22,956 bases of DNA from an uncultured Rhodanobacter sp. (GTDB lineage: Bacteria; Pseudomonadota; Gammaproteobacteria; Xanthomonadales; Rhodanobacteraceae). Under the pieces are notes generated by a model. That model was not told the origin of the DNA. It ran no database searches and saw only the letters and a list, made by a program, of their open reading frames with translations. The stretch is taken from the NCBI GenBank assembly GCA_903827735.1, contig CAIKJM010000071.1, forward strand, positions 1 through 22,956, read 5' to 3'. The position numbers and the translations under genes are program-made. This document shows positions 8,191 through 17,300 of the stretch, piece after piece (positions within the stretch are counted from its first letter, which is position 1; each line of letters opens with the position of its first letter).

Positions 8191-9012
8191 TTAGCCCTTG
8201 ACGCTGCCGAGCAGCAGACCTTCCAGGTAGTAGCGCTGCATTGCCAGAAACAGCACCAGCACGGGCAGCACGGTGACGACCGACCCGGCCATCATCAGCT
8301 CGCTGTCCTGCGAGTGCTCGCGCGCCAGCGAGGCCAGCCCGATCGGCAGGGTGTAATGCTCCTGCCCGGTCAGCACGATCAGCGGCCACATGAAATCGTT
8401 CCACGCCGCGAGAAAACTGAAGATCGCCAGGGTCACCATGATCGGCTTCAGCAGCGGCATCACGATCTGCAGAAAGATCCGCCACTCGCCGGCGCCGTCG
8501 ATACGTGCGGCCTCCATCAACTCATCCGGAATGCCGCGCGCATACTGGCGCACCAGAAAGATGCCGAATACTGTGGCCATCCCTGGCACGATCACGCCGG
8601 CATAGCTGTTCACCAGGCCGATGTATTTCAGCAGCAGAAACAGCGGCAGCATCGCGACCTGGGCGGGAATCACCAGTGCGCCGATCAAAGCCTGGAACAG
8701 GCGCTCGCGCCCGGCGAAGCGCAGCTTGGCGAACGCATACCCGGCCATCAGATTGAACGACAGCGACAGCAGCGTGATGGCGCCCGATACCAGCAGGCTG
8801 TTGAGGAGATACGTACCCATACCAGCGTGCACGAACAGCTCGCGGTAGTTGCCCAGAGTGGCATGCGAAGGAAGCAGCGGCGGCGGCAGCGAGCTGGCTT
8901 CGCCCGGCTGCATGAAGGACACCGACAGCATCCACAGCAAGGGAAACAGCGCGATCACCGCGCCGCCAATCAGCAGGCCGTTGATCATGGCCTTGGCCGT
9001 ACGCGCGCTCAT
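8191..9012 (-). CDS. Carbohydrate ABC transporter permease, MalG type
   Basis: A 273-residue inner-membrane permease of the binding-protein-dependent transport family (CUT1 class), with six hydrophobic segments and a short N-terminus (MSARTAKAMINGLLIGGAV). The cytoplasmic EAA loop that docks the ATPase is clear: MEAARIDGAGEWRIF...MPLLKP, about residues 165-193. It ends VKG, as MalG-like proteins often do. The ATG overlaps the stop of the MalF-type gene (ATGA at 9009-9012), so the two subunits are co-translated and expected to form a heterodimer. No ATPase gene lies in this operon; the one at 21804 is the likely partner. Confidence 0.93.
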   Translation of the reverse strand: MSARTAKAMINGLLIGGAVIALFPLLWMLSVSFMQPGEASSLPPPLLPSHATLGNYRELFVHAGMGTYLLNSLLVSGAITLLSLSFNLMAGYAFAKLRFAGRERLFQALIGALVIPAQVAMLPLFLLLKYIGLVNSYAGVIVPGMATVFGIFLVRQYARGIPDELMEAARIDGAGEWRIFLQIVMPLLKPIMVTLAIFSFLAAWNDFMWPLIVLTGQEHYTLPIGLASLAREHSQDSELMMAGSVVTVLPVLVLFLAMQRYYLEGLLLGSVKG

Positions 9013-9893
9013 GTTGCGGCTCCTTCACTGCGACGCGACAGCCGCAGCATCACGGCCGTCACCGCGAACATGATCACGAACAGCAGAAACGCCACGGCGG
9101 ATGCCGAGCCGAGATTCCACCACTTGAAGCCTTCCTCGTACATCAGATACAGCACGCTAGTCGTGCTCTGCAGAGGCCCGCCCTCGGTCATCACGTAGGG
9201 CTCGGCAAACAGCTGGAAGTAACCCGACACCGTGAGAATGCTGACCATCAGCAGCGTCGGTGCCAGCATCGGCAGCGTGATGTGGCGAAACTGCTGCCAC
9301 GCGGAAGCGCCGTCGATGCGCGCGGCCTCGTACAGATCGATCGGAATCGCCTGCAGGCCGGCCAGGAAAATGATCATGTTGTAGCCGAAGTTTTTCCACA
9401 CTGCGAACAGGATGATCGTCGGCATTGCCCAGTGCGGATCGCCCAGCCAGTCGATCGGATGGACGCCCAAATGCCCGAGGACATAATTGGCCATGCCGTA
9501 CTTGGTGTTGAACAAGTAGCGCCAGATCACCGCCATCGCCACCACCGTGGTCACCACCGGCGCAAACAACGCGGTGCGAAAGAACGGCTTCATCCGTGCC
9601 AGCGGCGAGTTCAGCAGCATGGCCGCACCCAGCGACGCACCCATCGACAACGGTACGCCGACAGCGACGAAATACACCGTGTGCCCGAGCGCCGACCAGA
9701 ACAGCGGCCGCTGCAGCAGCAGCCAGTAATTGCTCAGCGCCACGAAGCGCAGGTCGTGGATATTCGCCAGCGCGTAGATGTCGTAGTCGGTCAGGCTCAG
9801 CGCCAGTGCGGCGACGACCGGGAGCAGAAAGAACAGCCCCAGCACGATCAGCGCCGGCGCCAGGAATAGCCATGCCACGCGCTGCTTGTTCAT
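9009..9893 (-). CDS. Carbohydrate ABC transporter permease, MalF type
   Basis: A 294-residue permease, first of the two membrane subunits. The N-terminus (NKQRVAWLFLAPALIVLG) is the usual opening of CUT1 permeases such as UgpA and LacF, and six membrane segments are visible. The EAA loop reads YEAARIDGASAWQQF...LPMLAPTL, about residues 187-212. The start ATG at 9893 has AAGG seven bases upstream and lies 10 bases after the stop of the binding-protein gene. It lacks the large periplasmic loop of true E. coli MalF, so it is closer to the short sugar permeases for oligosaccharides or glycerol phosphate. The substrate cannot be read from the sequence. Confidence 0.93.
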   Translation of the reverse strand: MNKQRVAWLFLAPALIVLGLFFLLPVVAALALSLTDYDIYALANIHDLRFVALSNYWLLLQRPLFWSALGHTVYFVAVGVPLSMGASLGAAMLLNSPLARMKPFFRTALFAPVVTTVVAMAVIWRYLFNTKYGMANYVLGHLGVHPIDWLGDPHWAMPTIILFAVWKNFGYNMIIFLAGLQAIPIDLYEAARIDGASAWQQFRHITLPMLAPTLLMVSILTVSGYFQLFAEPYVMTEGGPLQSTTSVLYLMYEEGFKWWNLGSASAVAFLLFVIMFAVTAVMLRLSRRSEGAAT

Positions 9894-9903
9894 CGGGAAC
9901 CTT

Positions 9904-11214
9904 TCATCGTGCGTCGCTCCGCGGCGAGTGATCGAGCATCCAGCGACGCTTCTCGAGAATCGCGTCGGTACGCTGATCGAGTTTTGCCGTCGCCTGGTCG
10001 ATGCTGAGTTCGCCGGCGATGGCCTGCGCCGCGACGAGCTGCATCTCGTTGGCGATGCGCTCCCATTCCGGCACCGGCGGCGTTGGCTTCATGCGCTCCA
10101 TCTGTTCACGAAAGGCGTGCGCCTTCGGGTCATCGCGCAGGCTGGCGCCTTCCCACGACGACCGCCGCGGCGGCATGTCGCCCAGCAGATCGTAGAAGCG
10201 CTGCTGCACCGCCGGCTGCGACAGGTATTCGATCAGCGTCCACGCCGCCTGCTTGTGCGTGGACGTGCGAAAGATCACCAGGCTGGAGCCGCCGGCCACC
10301 GATGCGCCGGGGCCGTTCTCACCGGGCAGCGGCATCGTCGACCAGTCGGCCTGTTCGGCAGCGGGAAGGCGCGAGCGAAACTCGCCGATATTCCAAGGGC
10401 CGGAAAGATAAAACGCGTAGACGCCGCGGCCGAATTCGGACCACGGGTTGCCGGCTTCGACATTGGTGATCGCCGGTGCCTGATGCAGCTTGAACGTGTC
10501 CACATAAAACGTCAGCACCCGCTTGAAGCCCGCGCTTTCGAAGTTGCCGTAGCGTCCGCCGTCGCGCAGCAGCGGGTCGGGTGACTGCAGCGCCAGCGCC
10601 ATCAGCGGCTCATATTCGTTCGTCGGCAGCAGGATGCCGTAACGGTGCTTTGCAGGATCGCTGAGCGCGCCGAGAACATTTCGCCACTGCGCCCAGTCCT
10701 GCGGCGAGCGGTCGAAGCCGGCCTGCTTCAGCAGATCGGTGCGATAGAACAGAATGCGCGTATCGACATACCACGGTACCCCGTACAGCGTGCCGTCGAT
10801 CAGATTGGTCGACCAGATGCTCGGGAAGTAATCGTCGCGTTTCACGATGCTCGAACGATCGACGCGCGACTGCAGCGGTTCCAGCGCATGCAGCGCCACC
10901 ATTTCCGGCAGCCAGGTGTTGCCGAGCTGGGTCAGGTCTGGCGTCGAGTTGCCGGCGAAGGCGGTCAGCAGTTTCTGGTGGGCGGCGGTCAACGGCAGCT
11001 GCTGCACCTTGACGTGGATATCCGGATGCAGGCGCTCGAAATCCGGCAGCAGTTTGGCGATGGCCTCGCCTTCACGGCCGATGGTCCAGAACACCAGCGC
11101 GTGATCGTCGGCCGCGGTTCTGGCGCAGCTGCAGAGTGCAGCAAGGCACAGCAGAAGGACAATCGGCCACAGGCGGCGATAGCGAAAGACGCGCGGGTAA
11201 CGAGAGCAATTCAC
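9904..11214 (-). CDS. Extracellular sugar-binding lipoprotein of the ABC transporter
   Basis: A 436-residue solute-binding protein (family 1 extracellular binding protein, MalE/UgpB-like). The signal sequence ends in a lipobox, L27-C28-S29-C30, so the mature protein is lipid-anchored at Cys30. The N-terminal lobe has the usual pattern, FWTIGREGEAIAKLLPDFERLHPDIHVKV, and TPDLTQLGNTWLPEM is typical for the hinge-proximal region. GPWNIGEFRSRLP and KQAAWTLIEYLSQPAVQQRF are typical of the C-lobe. The start is GTG; its GTGA overlaps the TGA of the glucanase gene (11211-11214), and GGAG lies about 11 bases upstream. This tight coupling to a glucanase suggests that the ligand is an oligosaccharide released by that enzyme. 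Confidence 0.92.
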   Translation of the reverse strand: MNCSRYPRVFRYRRLWPIVLLLCLAALCSCARTAADDHALVFWTIGREGEAIAKLLPDFERLHPDIHVKVQQLPLTAAHQKLLTAFAGNSTPDLTQLGNTWLPEMVALHALEPLQSRVDRSSIVKRDDYFPSIWSTNLIDGTLYGVPWYVDTRILFYRTDLLKQAGFDRSPQDWAQWRNVLGALSDPAKHRYGILLPTNEYEPLMALALQSPDPLLRDGGRYGNFESAGFKRVLTFYVDTFKLHQAPAITNVEAGNPWSEFGRGVYAFYLSGPWNIGEFRSRLPAAEQADWSTMPLPGENGPGASVAGGSSLVIFRTSTHKQAAWTLIEYLSQPAVQQRFYDLLGDMPPRRSSWEGASLRDDPKAHAFREQMERMKPTPPVPEWERIANEMQLVAAQAIAGELSIDQATAKLDQRTDAILEKRRWMLDHSPRSDAR

Positions 11215-12677
11215 GGCGCCGCTTTCTCCGCATCTAGCCAGCCGCCGGTGAAGCCCGCGCGCTCAAGTCCCTTGCGAATATACGGATTGTTGCGCATCAC
11301 CTGCCACACGAAACCGCTGCGCCAGTTCTCGCTCATCAGCACGATCGGACCCTGGTCGATACCCAGCTGTTCGGTATCGAACCAGCCCTGGCCTGGCAGT
11401 AGCTGACCGGTGCGCGTCTCGGTTTTGGTGTGGAAGGTAGGGTTGAACGCGTCGACGAAGCCGAATTGGTTGTACACGCGCCTGCCGTAGCGGCGCTGCA
11501 TTTCCTGCAGTGCGGGCACCACGATTTCCGGTGCAAAGGCGATCGAGCCGGCCGCGGCTGTCGGTGCGATGGTGCCGTCGTCGCTGATGTAATCCATCCC
11601 CGCACCGCGTGCGGTGTAGCCGTAATACGTGCGCTCGCCGCCGGCATCCTTCACCACGAAACCGCCGGGGCCGTTGCTGGCGGTCAGGCCCCAGATGTTT
11701 TTGCCGTAGTCGTTCCAATGGCCCGGGTTGGCGATCGCATACGCCTGCTGCGAGTAGGCCGCGCGGCGGCTGTTCTCGAAATAGTCCAGATCGTGCTGGC
11801 GGTTCCACGCATCGCGGATGCCGCGAAAATCGATCCACGACTGGCTGTACTGGTGGCCGAACAGCGGCGCGAAGTTCAGCAGCTGCTGCCCCTGAAACTT
11901 GCCCCACTGACGATCGTAGGTGGACGTCCACGCCGCCCACGCATCGCTGCCCACGGCATGCGTCGGCGAGCCCAGCGCCAACACGTAGATCAGCATGCCT
12001 TCGTTGTAGCCTTCCCAGTCGTGCGGTATGAACTTACCGCCGGGCGTCCAGCCCATATTGATCAGTGGCGCGCGGGGCTGTGCCCAGGTCCAGTCGACGC
12101 CGCGATAAATGGCATCGGCCAGCTGACGGATTTCCTTTTCCTTCGGCGTGTCGCGGTCGTAATACGACTGTGCGAACAGGATGCCGCCGAGCAGCAGCGA
12201 GGTATCCACGGTGGATACTTCGACCCAGCGCGCCTCGCGTTTGCCGGTCTGCATATTGAGGAAGTGATAGAAAAAGCCGTGGTAGCCGGTGGCATCGTCC
12301 TCGCTGTCGTTCTGCGGCGCTTCCTTGAAAAAGTGCAGCGTGGCCAGGGTTCGATCGATCGCCTGGTCGCGCGTGATGTAGCCGCGCTCCACACCGATGC
12401 CGTACGCGGTCAGGCCAAAGCCGACCGACGCGATGCTGGCAAACGAATCCGCCGGGTAGTGGTCCGGTATCAGGCCGTTGACGGGATTGGCGCTTTGCCA
12501 GAACCAGTCGAAGCTGCGTTTTTCGATATCTGCCACCATCGCCTGCTGCGGCTTTGCCAACGCAGCGTAGCCAGTGGGGACGTCTCTGGCAGATAGCGCA
12601 GAGACACCGCCGACGCCGACGACGAGAAGCGAGACAAGAAGTTTGGTAGCGAGGGTGCGAAGCAGTTTTTTTGCCAT
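11211..12677 (-). CDS. Exported glycoamylase-like enzyme, probable GH144-type beta-1,2-glucanase
   Basis: A 488-residue protein with an N-terminal signal sequence (KKLLRTLATKLLVSLLVVGV, cleavage near residue 30). The rest is one (alpha/alpha)6 glycoamylase-like domain (Pfam PF10091 type). Recognisable blocks are FDWFWQSANPVNGLIPD (56-72), SIASVGFGLTAYGIGVERGYI (81-101), STVDTSLLLGGILFAQ (155-170), HDWEGYNEGMLIYVLALGSPTH (219-240), LFGHQYSQSWIDFRGIRD (272-289) and WGLTASNGPGG (329-339). Acidic residues D158, E222, E226 and D283 lie in these blocks and are catalytic candidates. Characterised members of this fold (GH144 and related families) are endo-beta-1,2-glucanases or act on sophoro-oligosaccharides; that substrate is a family-based inference. 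The start at 12677 is an ATG without a strong ribosome site; a TTG two codons upstream is possible. The gene overlaps the binding-protein gene, so it belongs to the transport operon. Confidence 0.87.
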   Translation of the reverse strand: MAKKLLRTLATKLLVSLLVVGVGGVSALSARDVPTGYAALAKPQQAMVADIEKRSFDWFWQSANPVNGLIPDHYPADSFASIASVGFGLTAYGIGVERGYITRDQAIDRTLATLHFFKEAPQNDSEDDATGYHGFFYHFLNMQTGKREARWVEVSTVDTSLLLGGILFAQSYYDRDTPKEKEIRQLADAIYRGVDWTWAQPRAPLINMGWTPGGKFIPHDWEGYNEGMLIYVLALGSPTHAVGSDAWAAWTSTYDRQWGKFQGQQLLNFAPLFGHQYSQSWIDFRGIRDAWNRQHDLDYFENSRRAAYSQQAYAIANPGHWNDYGKNIWGLTASNGPGGFVVKDAGGERTYYGYTARGAGMDYISDDGTIAPTAAAGSIAFAPEIVVPALQEMQRRYGRRVYNQFGFVDAFNPTFHTKTETRTGQLLPGQGWFDTEQLGIDQGPIVLMSENWRSGFVWQVMRNNPYIRKGLERAGFTGGWLDAEKAAP

Positions 12678-12679
12678 CG

Positions 12680-12751
12680 TCAAAAGGCTCGATGTTGTTG
12701 CGGGGAAGGGGAATGTGCGGCCAGATAATGGCGCTGGACCGCGGAGAACAT
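12680..12751 (-). CDS. Possible 23-codon leader ORF before the glucanase gene
   Basis: In the 85-base gap between the halogenase-like gene and the glucanase gene, an ATG at 12751 opens a 23-codon frame (begins MFSAVQRHYL). Its TGA ends two bases before the glucanase ATG. The glucanase itself has no clear ribosome site, so translation through this frame could feed its start by coupling. The small frame has no strong ribosome site either and may be chance. Low confidence. Confidence 0.15.
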   Translation of the reverse strand: MFSAVQRHYLAAHSPSPQQHRAF

Positions 12752-12762
12752 GTCGTCTGCCG

Positions 12763-14283
12763 TTAGAAAGTCACCTTTGGCGCGGCGCAATGCCGGTCGA
12801 TAAACGCCTGATGCATCGGCATCGCATCGACGCAGCTGGAGATCACGTGACCCACGCTGGCCATGAATTTCTGCAGGTCGTCCTGCGGCATCTGATCGAC
12901 CATCGGGTGATAGCCCTGTGGCACGATCCCTTGGCCGATCATCACCTGCACCCAGCTCACGCTGGCGAACATCTCTTCGGCGTTGCGATAGAAGCGCCCG
13001 CTATCCTCGAACAAGCGCATGTTTTCCCGCAGCGATTCAGGAATCGACATGGTGCGGCAGTCGTTCCAGAACGCCGTGTCGTCGCGCTGGGTCGCGCAGT
13101 AGTGCAGGATCAGAAAATCGCGGATGCGCTCGAACTCGAAGGCTGTTTGTGCGTTGTAGCGGTCGGCCAGAACCGTGCTGCAATCGCGCTGCGGAAACAG
13201 GCTCAGCAGACGGGTGATGCCGGACTGGATCATATAGATGCTGGTCGATTCCAGCGGTTCCATGAACCCACTGGCCAGGCCGAGTGCGACCACGTTCTTG
13301 TTCCAGCCCTTGCGGCGCATGCCGGTGGTAAAGCGCAGCGGTCGCGGTTCGGCCAGTGGGCGACCGTCGAGATGCTTCAGCAGCGTGGCGGCCGCCTCGT
13401 CGTCGCTGAGGTGTGCGCTGGAGTAAACGTAGCCGTTGCCGGTACGGTGCTGCAGCGGAATGCGCCACTGCCAGCCGGCCGCGCGCGCGGTCGAGCGCGT
13501 ATACGGCGTGGGCGGCCCGACCTTTTCGCAGGGTACTGCGAGCGCCCGATCGCACGGCAGCCAGTGGGTGAAATCGATATAGCCGGTATGCAGCGCCTGT
13601 TCGATCAGCAACCCGCGAAAGCCCGAGCAGTCGATGAAAAGATCGGCCTCGATGGTTTCGCCGCTTTCCAGAACAACGGATTCGACAAAGCCGTCGTCCG
13701 CACGAAGGTGCGTCCGCGCGATCTTGCCCTCGGTGCGCACCACGCCTATACGCTCGGCATAGTTACGTAGAAATTTGGCGTACAGCCCGGCGTCGAAATG
13801 ATAGGCGTAGGCGATGTCCGCCAGCGGCGAACCGGCAGGAACGTCCGTCGCCGACGGCATGAACTTGCCGCGCGGCGCCGCTACGGTATTGATTGAATAC
13901 GCGCCGATATCGGTCGCGAGACCCAACTGCCGGGCCTTGATCCAGAACTGATGAAAAGGCAGCAGGCTGATGTCGTGGCCGATGCTGCCGAAGCCATGGA
14001 TATACGAGTCGCCCAGTTGACCCCAATCGTTGAACTGGATGCCAAGCTTGAAAGTCCCCTGGGTCTGCTTGACGAACTCGATGTCGTCGATGCCAAGCAG
14101 GTCATTGAACAGCTTCAGATGCGGCACCGTCGCTTCGCCCACGCCGACGATGCCGATTTCTTCTGACTCGACCAGACGTATCGAATAGCCTGGGCCAAGT
14201 ACCTTGGCCATCGCGGACGCAGCCATCCAGCCGGCCGTACCACCGCCGACGATGAGAATATTTTTGATGCGGTGGTCAATCAT
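12763..14283 (-). CDS. Flavin-dependent tryptophan halogenase family protein
   Basis: A 506-residue FAD enzyme of the tryptophan-halogenase family (PF04820). The FAD-binding GGGTAGW is at residues 13-19. GVGEATVP follows at 47-54. The catalytic lysine falls at K79 in GTFKLGIQF, the same number as in PrnA and RebH. The halogenase signature WxWxIP is intact (W271, W273, I275, P276), and FMEPLEST (E345) matches the active-site glutamate region. All residues needed for HOCl/HOBr handling thus appear present. Relatives beside TonB receptors, such as BrvH of Brevundimonas and halogenases of Xanthomonas campestris, act mostly on free indoles and prefer bromide; their natural substrates are unknown. 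It needs reduced FAD from a flavin reductase, and no such gene is in this window. It sits between the TonB receptor and the glucanase. No ribosome site precedes its ATG. Confidence 0.9.
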   Translation of the reverse strand: MIDHRIKNILIVGGGTAGWMAASAMAKVLGPGYSIRLVESEEIGIVGVGEATVPHLKLFNDLLGIDDIEFVKQTQGTFKLGIQFNDWGQLGDSYIHGFGSIGHDISLLPFHQFWIKARQLGLATDIGAYSINTVAAPRGKFMPSATDVPAGSPLADIAYAYHFDAGLYAKFLRNYAERIGVVRTEGKIARTHLRADDGFVESVVLESGETIEADLFIDCSGFRGLLIEQALHTGYIDFTHWLPCDRALAVPCEKVGPPTPYTRSTARAAGWQWRIPLQHRTGNGYVYSSAHLSDDEAAATLLKHLDGRPLAEPRPLRFTTGMRRKGWNKNVVALGLASGFMEPLESTSIYMIQSGITRLLSLFPQRDCSTVLADRYNAQTAFEFERIRDFLILHYCATQRDDTAFWNDCRTMSIPESLRENMRLFEDSGRFYRNAEEMFASVSWVQVMIGQGIVPQGYHPMVDQMPQDDLQKFMASVGHVISSCVDAMPMHQAFIDRHCAAPKVTF

Positions 14284-14289
14284 TCAATG

Positions 14290-14318
14290 ATTACACAATG
14301 GCGGAGTAGTAAAAACAA
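14290..14318 (-). promoter_or_regulatory. Candidate promoter giving a leaderless halogenase-like mRNA
   Basis: On the minus strand TGTAAT (plus bases 14290-14295, five of six to TATAAT) lies 17 bases after TTGTTT (14313-14318, three of six to TTGACA). The expected start of transcription falls on or next to the A of the ATG at 14283. This would explain why the gene has no ribosome-binding site. The -35 element overlaps the U-tract of the preceding terminator. Confidence 0.35.
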
Positions 14319-14340
14319 AACCCGCGAGTAGCGGGCGTTG
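14311..14340 (-). terminator. Intrinsic terminator after the TonB receptor gene
   Basis: Read on the minus strand, CCCGC-TACTC-GCGGG (plus 14321-14335) forms a G/C stem and is followed by TTTTGTTTTT (14320 to 14311). It lies about 50 bases after the receptor stop and 27 bases before the halogenase-like ATG. It should end or attenuate transcription coming from the lacI-receptor pair. Confidence 0.75.
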
Positions 14341-14384
14341 TTTAAATAGCTATCCCGATAGCGATATTGCCTATTCCGAGAAAA

Positions 14385-17300
14385 TCAAAAATTGATGCCT
14401 ACGGAGAGTTTCAAGGTTCTTGAATAGTTATAAATGTTTCCAATCGGGTTATAGGCCACACGTGTCTTGTTGAGCACGCCATTGGCGCCAAAGGTTTCGA
14501 TGTAATCGCTGTAGTTATCCCAATTGAAGGCATTGATCAAGTCGAGTCGGACGTAACCCCCAAGGCCGCCGTAGAAGGTGAAGTTCTTCGTCGCTTGAAA
14601 GTCTATATCGCGGTATCCAAAGAACTTGCCACCGATTAAGAAGCGCCCTGTAGCGGCCGGGGCGAATGATACGGAACGGCAGCCCGCACCATTGAAACCA
14701 TTCGCGTCTTGGTTCGTGGCACCACTGCCATAACAAGCCAGATTGAGATCGGGTATCGGCGTAGACAGTGTCAGCTTAGAGCCGAACACAAAACCCCACG
14801 GGCCATTGATTGTGCCGGTCGCCACCAGTCGGTGTTTGGAAACACCCGAGCCGGTATACGGATAGTTTCCGATCGTCTCGTAGTCGAACGCATATTGGTC
14901 GTCCGGCGAATTGTTGTCGTTGTTCTGCAAGGCGTGCGTGTAGGTGTATGCAAACGTAGCGCCCCATCCCGATTCCTGGGTGTACGGTTTTTCGGCTGAG
15001 AGCAACACTTGGGTGGTTTTAGTCTCTAGACCGTTATTGCCGATGATCAGGGAACCAAAACCGGGAATGCCGTTGCCCCATGGCTGGCTTCCGTTCTGCC
15101 AGAACGCACCGTTTGGATAGCGGTTGCCAAGAGTGAATACGAGCCCGTCGTAGCTATGAACATAAGCGACAGTCGCGCTGGTATTCCAGTCTCCCACTTT
15201 ATTGCGCATGCCAAGGCTGAATTGATCGGAATACGGCGCCTTAAGGTTGTTTGTTATTAAGTCGACTTCCTTTCCTGATGTCGTGCCTGCTACCAATGCT
15301 TGCAGCGTGGCGATATCGTAATATTTCGGGTCCCACGCGTAACATGAGTTCTGCCCAACCACGCAGGGTTTGTCCGGTGTGTTGAACAACAGCGTCGGCT
15401 GCGATAGCACCGACTTTGTCTGTTCGACCTGCAAAGCTTCGTACAGGTCGCGGTCATATGATCGGCCGATGCCGCCGAAGATCACGTGTGCCTCGTCGCC
15501 GTTGAGGTCGTAGGAGAAGCCCAGCCTCGGCTGGAACTCATTCTTCGGCGCGCTGCGGTTGTGACCCGTGCTGATGTAATCGTTTACATTGACGCCGCCT
15601 TTAGCCAGCGTTTGCGCATAGGTCTGGCCGGCCGGCGCGTTGGGATCCTGGCTGTTGAAAGCGTCAATGACATTTTGCGGGGTGACGTAGTCTAGGTACG
15701 ACGGCGTTTTCTCGTAATCCCAGCGAATGCCGAGATTTAGCGTCAAATGATCGTTGACGGCCCAGTCGTCTTGTATATAGGTGCCGAACTGTTTGTCCGA
15801 GCTATGCGCCTCCGGATTCAGGCCTGGCGTCGGCGAACCAAACTGTACGGAATAAGGAATGCTTTCGGTTCCACTGTTTTGCGTGACCGCATAGTCGTAA
15901 AGCGCATTGCTCGTACCTGCGTCGAGCGCCGTCAGCTTTACTTCCTTGTACTTCACCCCCATTTTGATCACGTGGTCGCCATGCCATTCGAAATCGTTGA
16001 AGGTCAAATCATCCTGTAATGACGGACCTTTTTGACCTTTGTTTTGCTGAGAAAGAGGAGAGGCACCCGTCGTAAGAATGGTGGTGTTCTCGTTCTGTTG
16101 CTCGACATACGCATCACCGTCGCCAATAAAGACTGGGGATGGTGTGTAAAAAGCGTTTTCATAAGTGGCTTGAAGCCGGTTGAACCAGCTGTCGGTGCTG
16201 TGGTCCCAGCGAATGTCGAAACGCTTGTCAGTGTTGCTTGCATTTACCGCAGCCGTAGCAGCAATGTTGCCGCCGATACCCTGGATGGACGTTTCATCAC
16301 GGTATTTGCCGCTGATTTCGAAACGGTCACGATCGGTCGGCTCGAAGTCGATCTTGCCGAACCAGTCATTTTCTTTGAAGGGCAGGCTTGCCGGCCCCAG
16401 CAGACTCTGCACACTGGCGGGTAGTTGACTGATGTTGGCCAAATCGCCCGAAGGAACGACAGTCTTTGGAGTATCGAACTCTTTTCCTTCGTAGGCGATG
16501 AAAAAATGTGCCATGTCTTTCATGATCGGCCCGCCCAAATCGAAGCCGTAGTCTTTTTCATGCGACGGAATTTTTTTGCCGTCCGCTTGCTCGGACGGAA
16601 TTTCTGCGCGCATGGCGGTATTAGTGAAACTCCCCAAAACGTCGCCGTGGAATTCATTGGTGCCGGATTTGGTCTCGGCAGTTACGGCTGCGCTGGAAAT
16701 CTGGTCGTACTCCGCTTTGTAGTTGGAGGTAATGACCTTGTATTCGCCGATGGCCAGCTGCGGGAACGGATTGCCCTGACTGCTGTTCTGGCCGGTGACG
16801 CCGCCGGGCAGCACGTAGTTCTTCTGTCCAACGCCATCGATATAGACGTTGGTAGCCGACCCTGCTTGCGCGCCTGAGCGCAGGCTAGTGTTGCCGCTGG
16901 AATCGCGGGTAAAAACCATGCCAGGGACTGTGTCGGCAAACTCGAGGAAGTTGCGCGAAGCTTCCGGCGTGGTGTTGATCTGATGCAGCGAAACCGTGGT
17001 GCCGACTTCGGACGTTTTGACTTCGCGTAGATCGGTGGCCGACACCGTGACGCCGTTGAGGTTGGTGGCGTTGGCGGTTGAAGGCGCGTTGGTTGCCGAA
17101 GCCACCAGATCCAAGGTGGCGGTAGAAGCCACGCTGAGCGTAACCGTCCGTTCGGTGCCTGATCCGGCGTCGACTTGATACGTGCCCGGTGGCAAGCCAA
17201 CCAAGGCATAGCTGCCGTCCGTGTCTGCCTTAGTGCGACGAACGGCACCGGTAGCAATCTGCTTGGCCGTGACCACGGCCCCCGGAGCGGCGTGCCCGCG

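Noticed and set aside
7141..9198. 685-residue + strand frame opposite the hydrolase and permease genes
   Set aside because: It crosses several well-supported minus-strand genes, is rich in His, Gln and Arg, and matches nothing known.
11430..13770. Two long + strand frames opposite the glucanase and halogenase genes
   Set aside because: Composition is typical of antisense shadows; the minus-strand genes have clear motifs.
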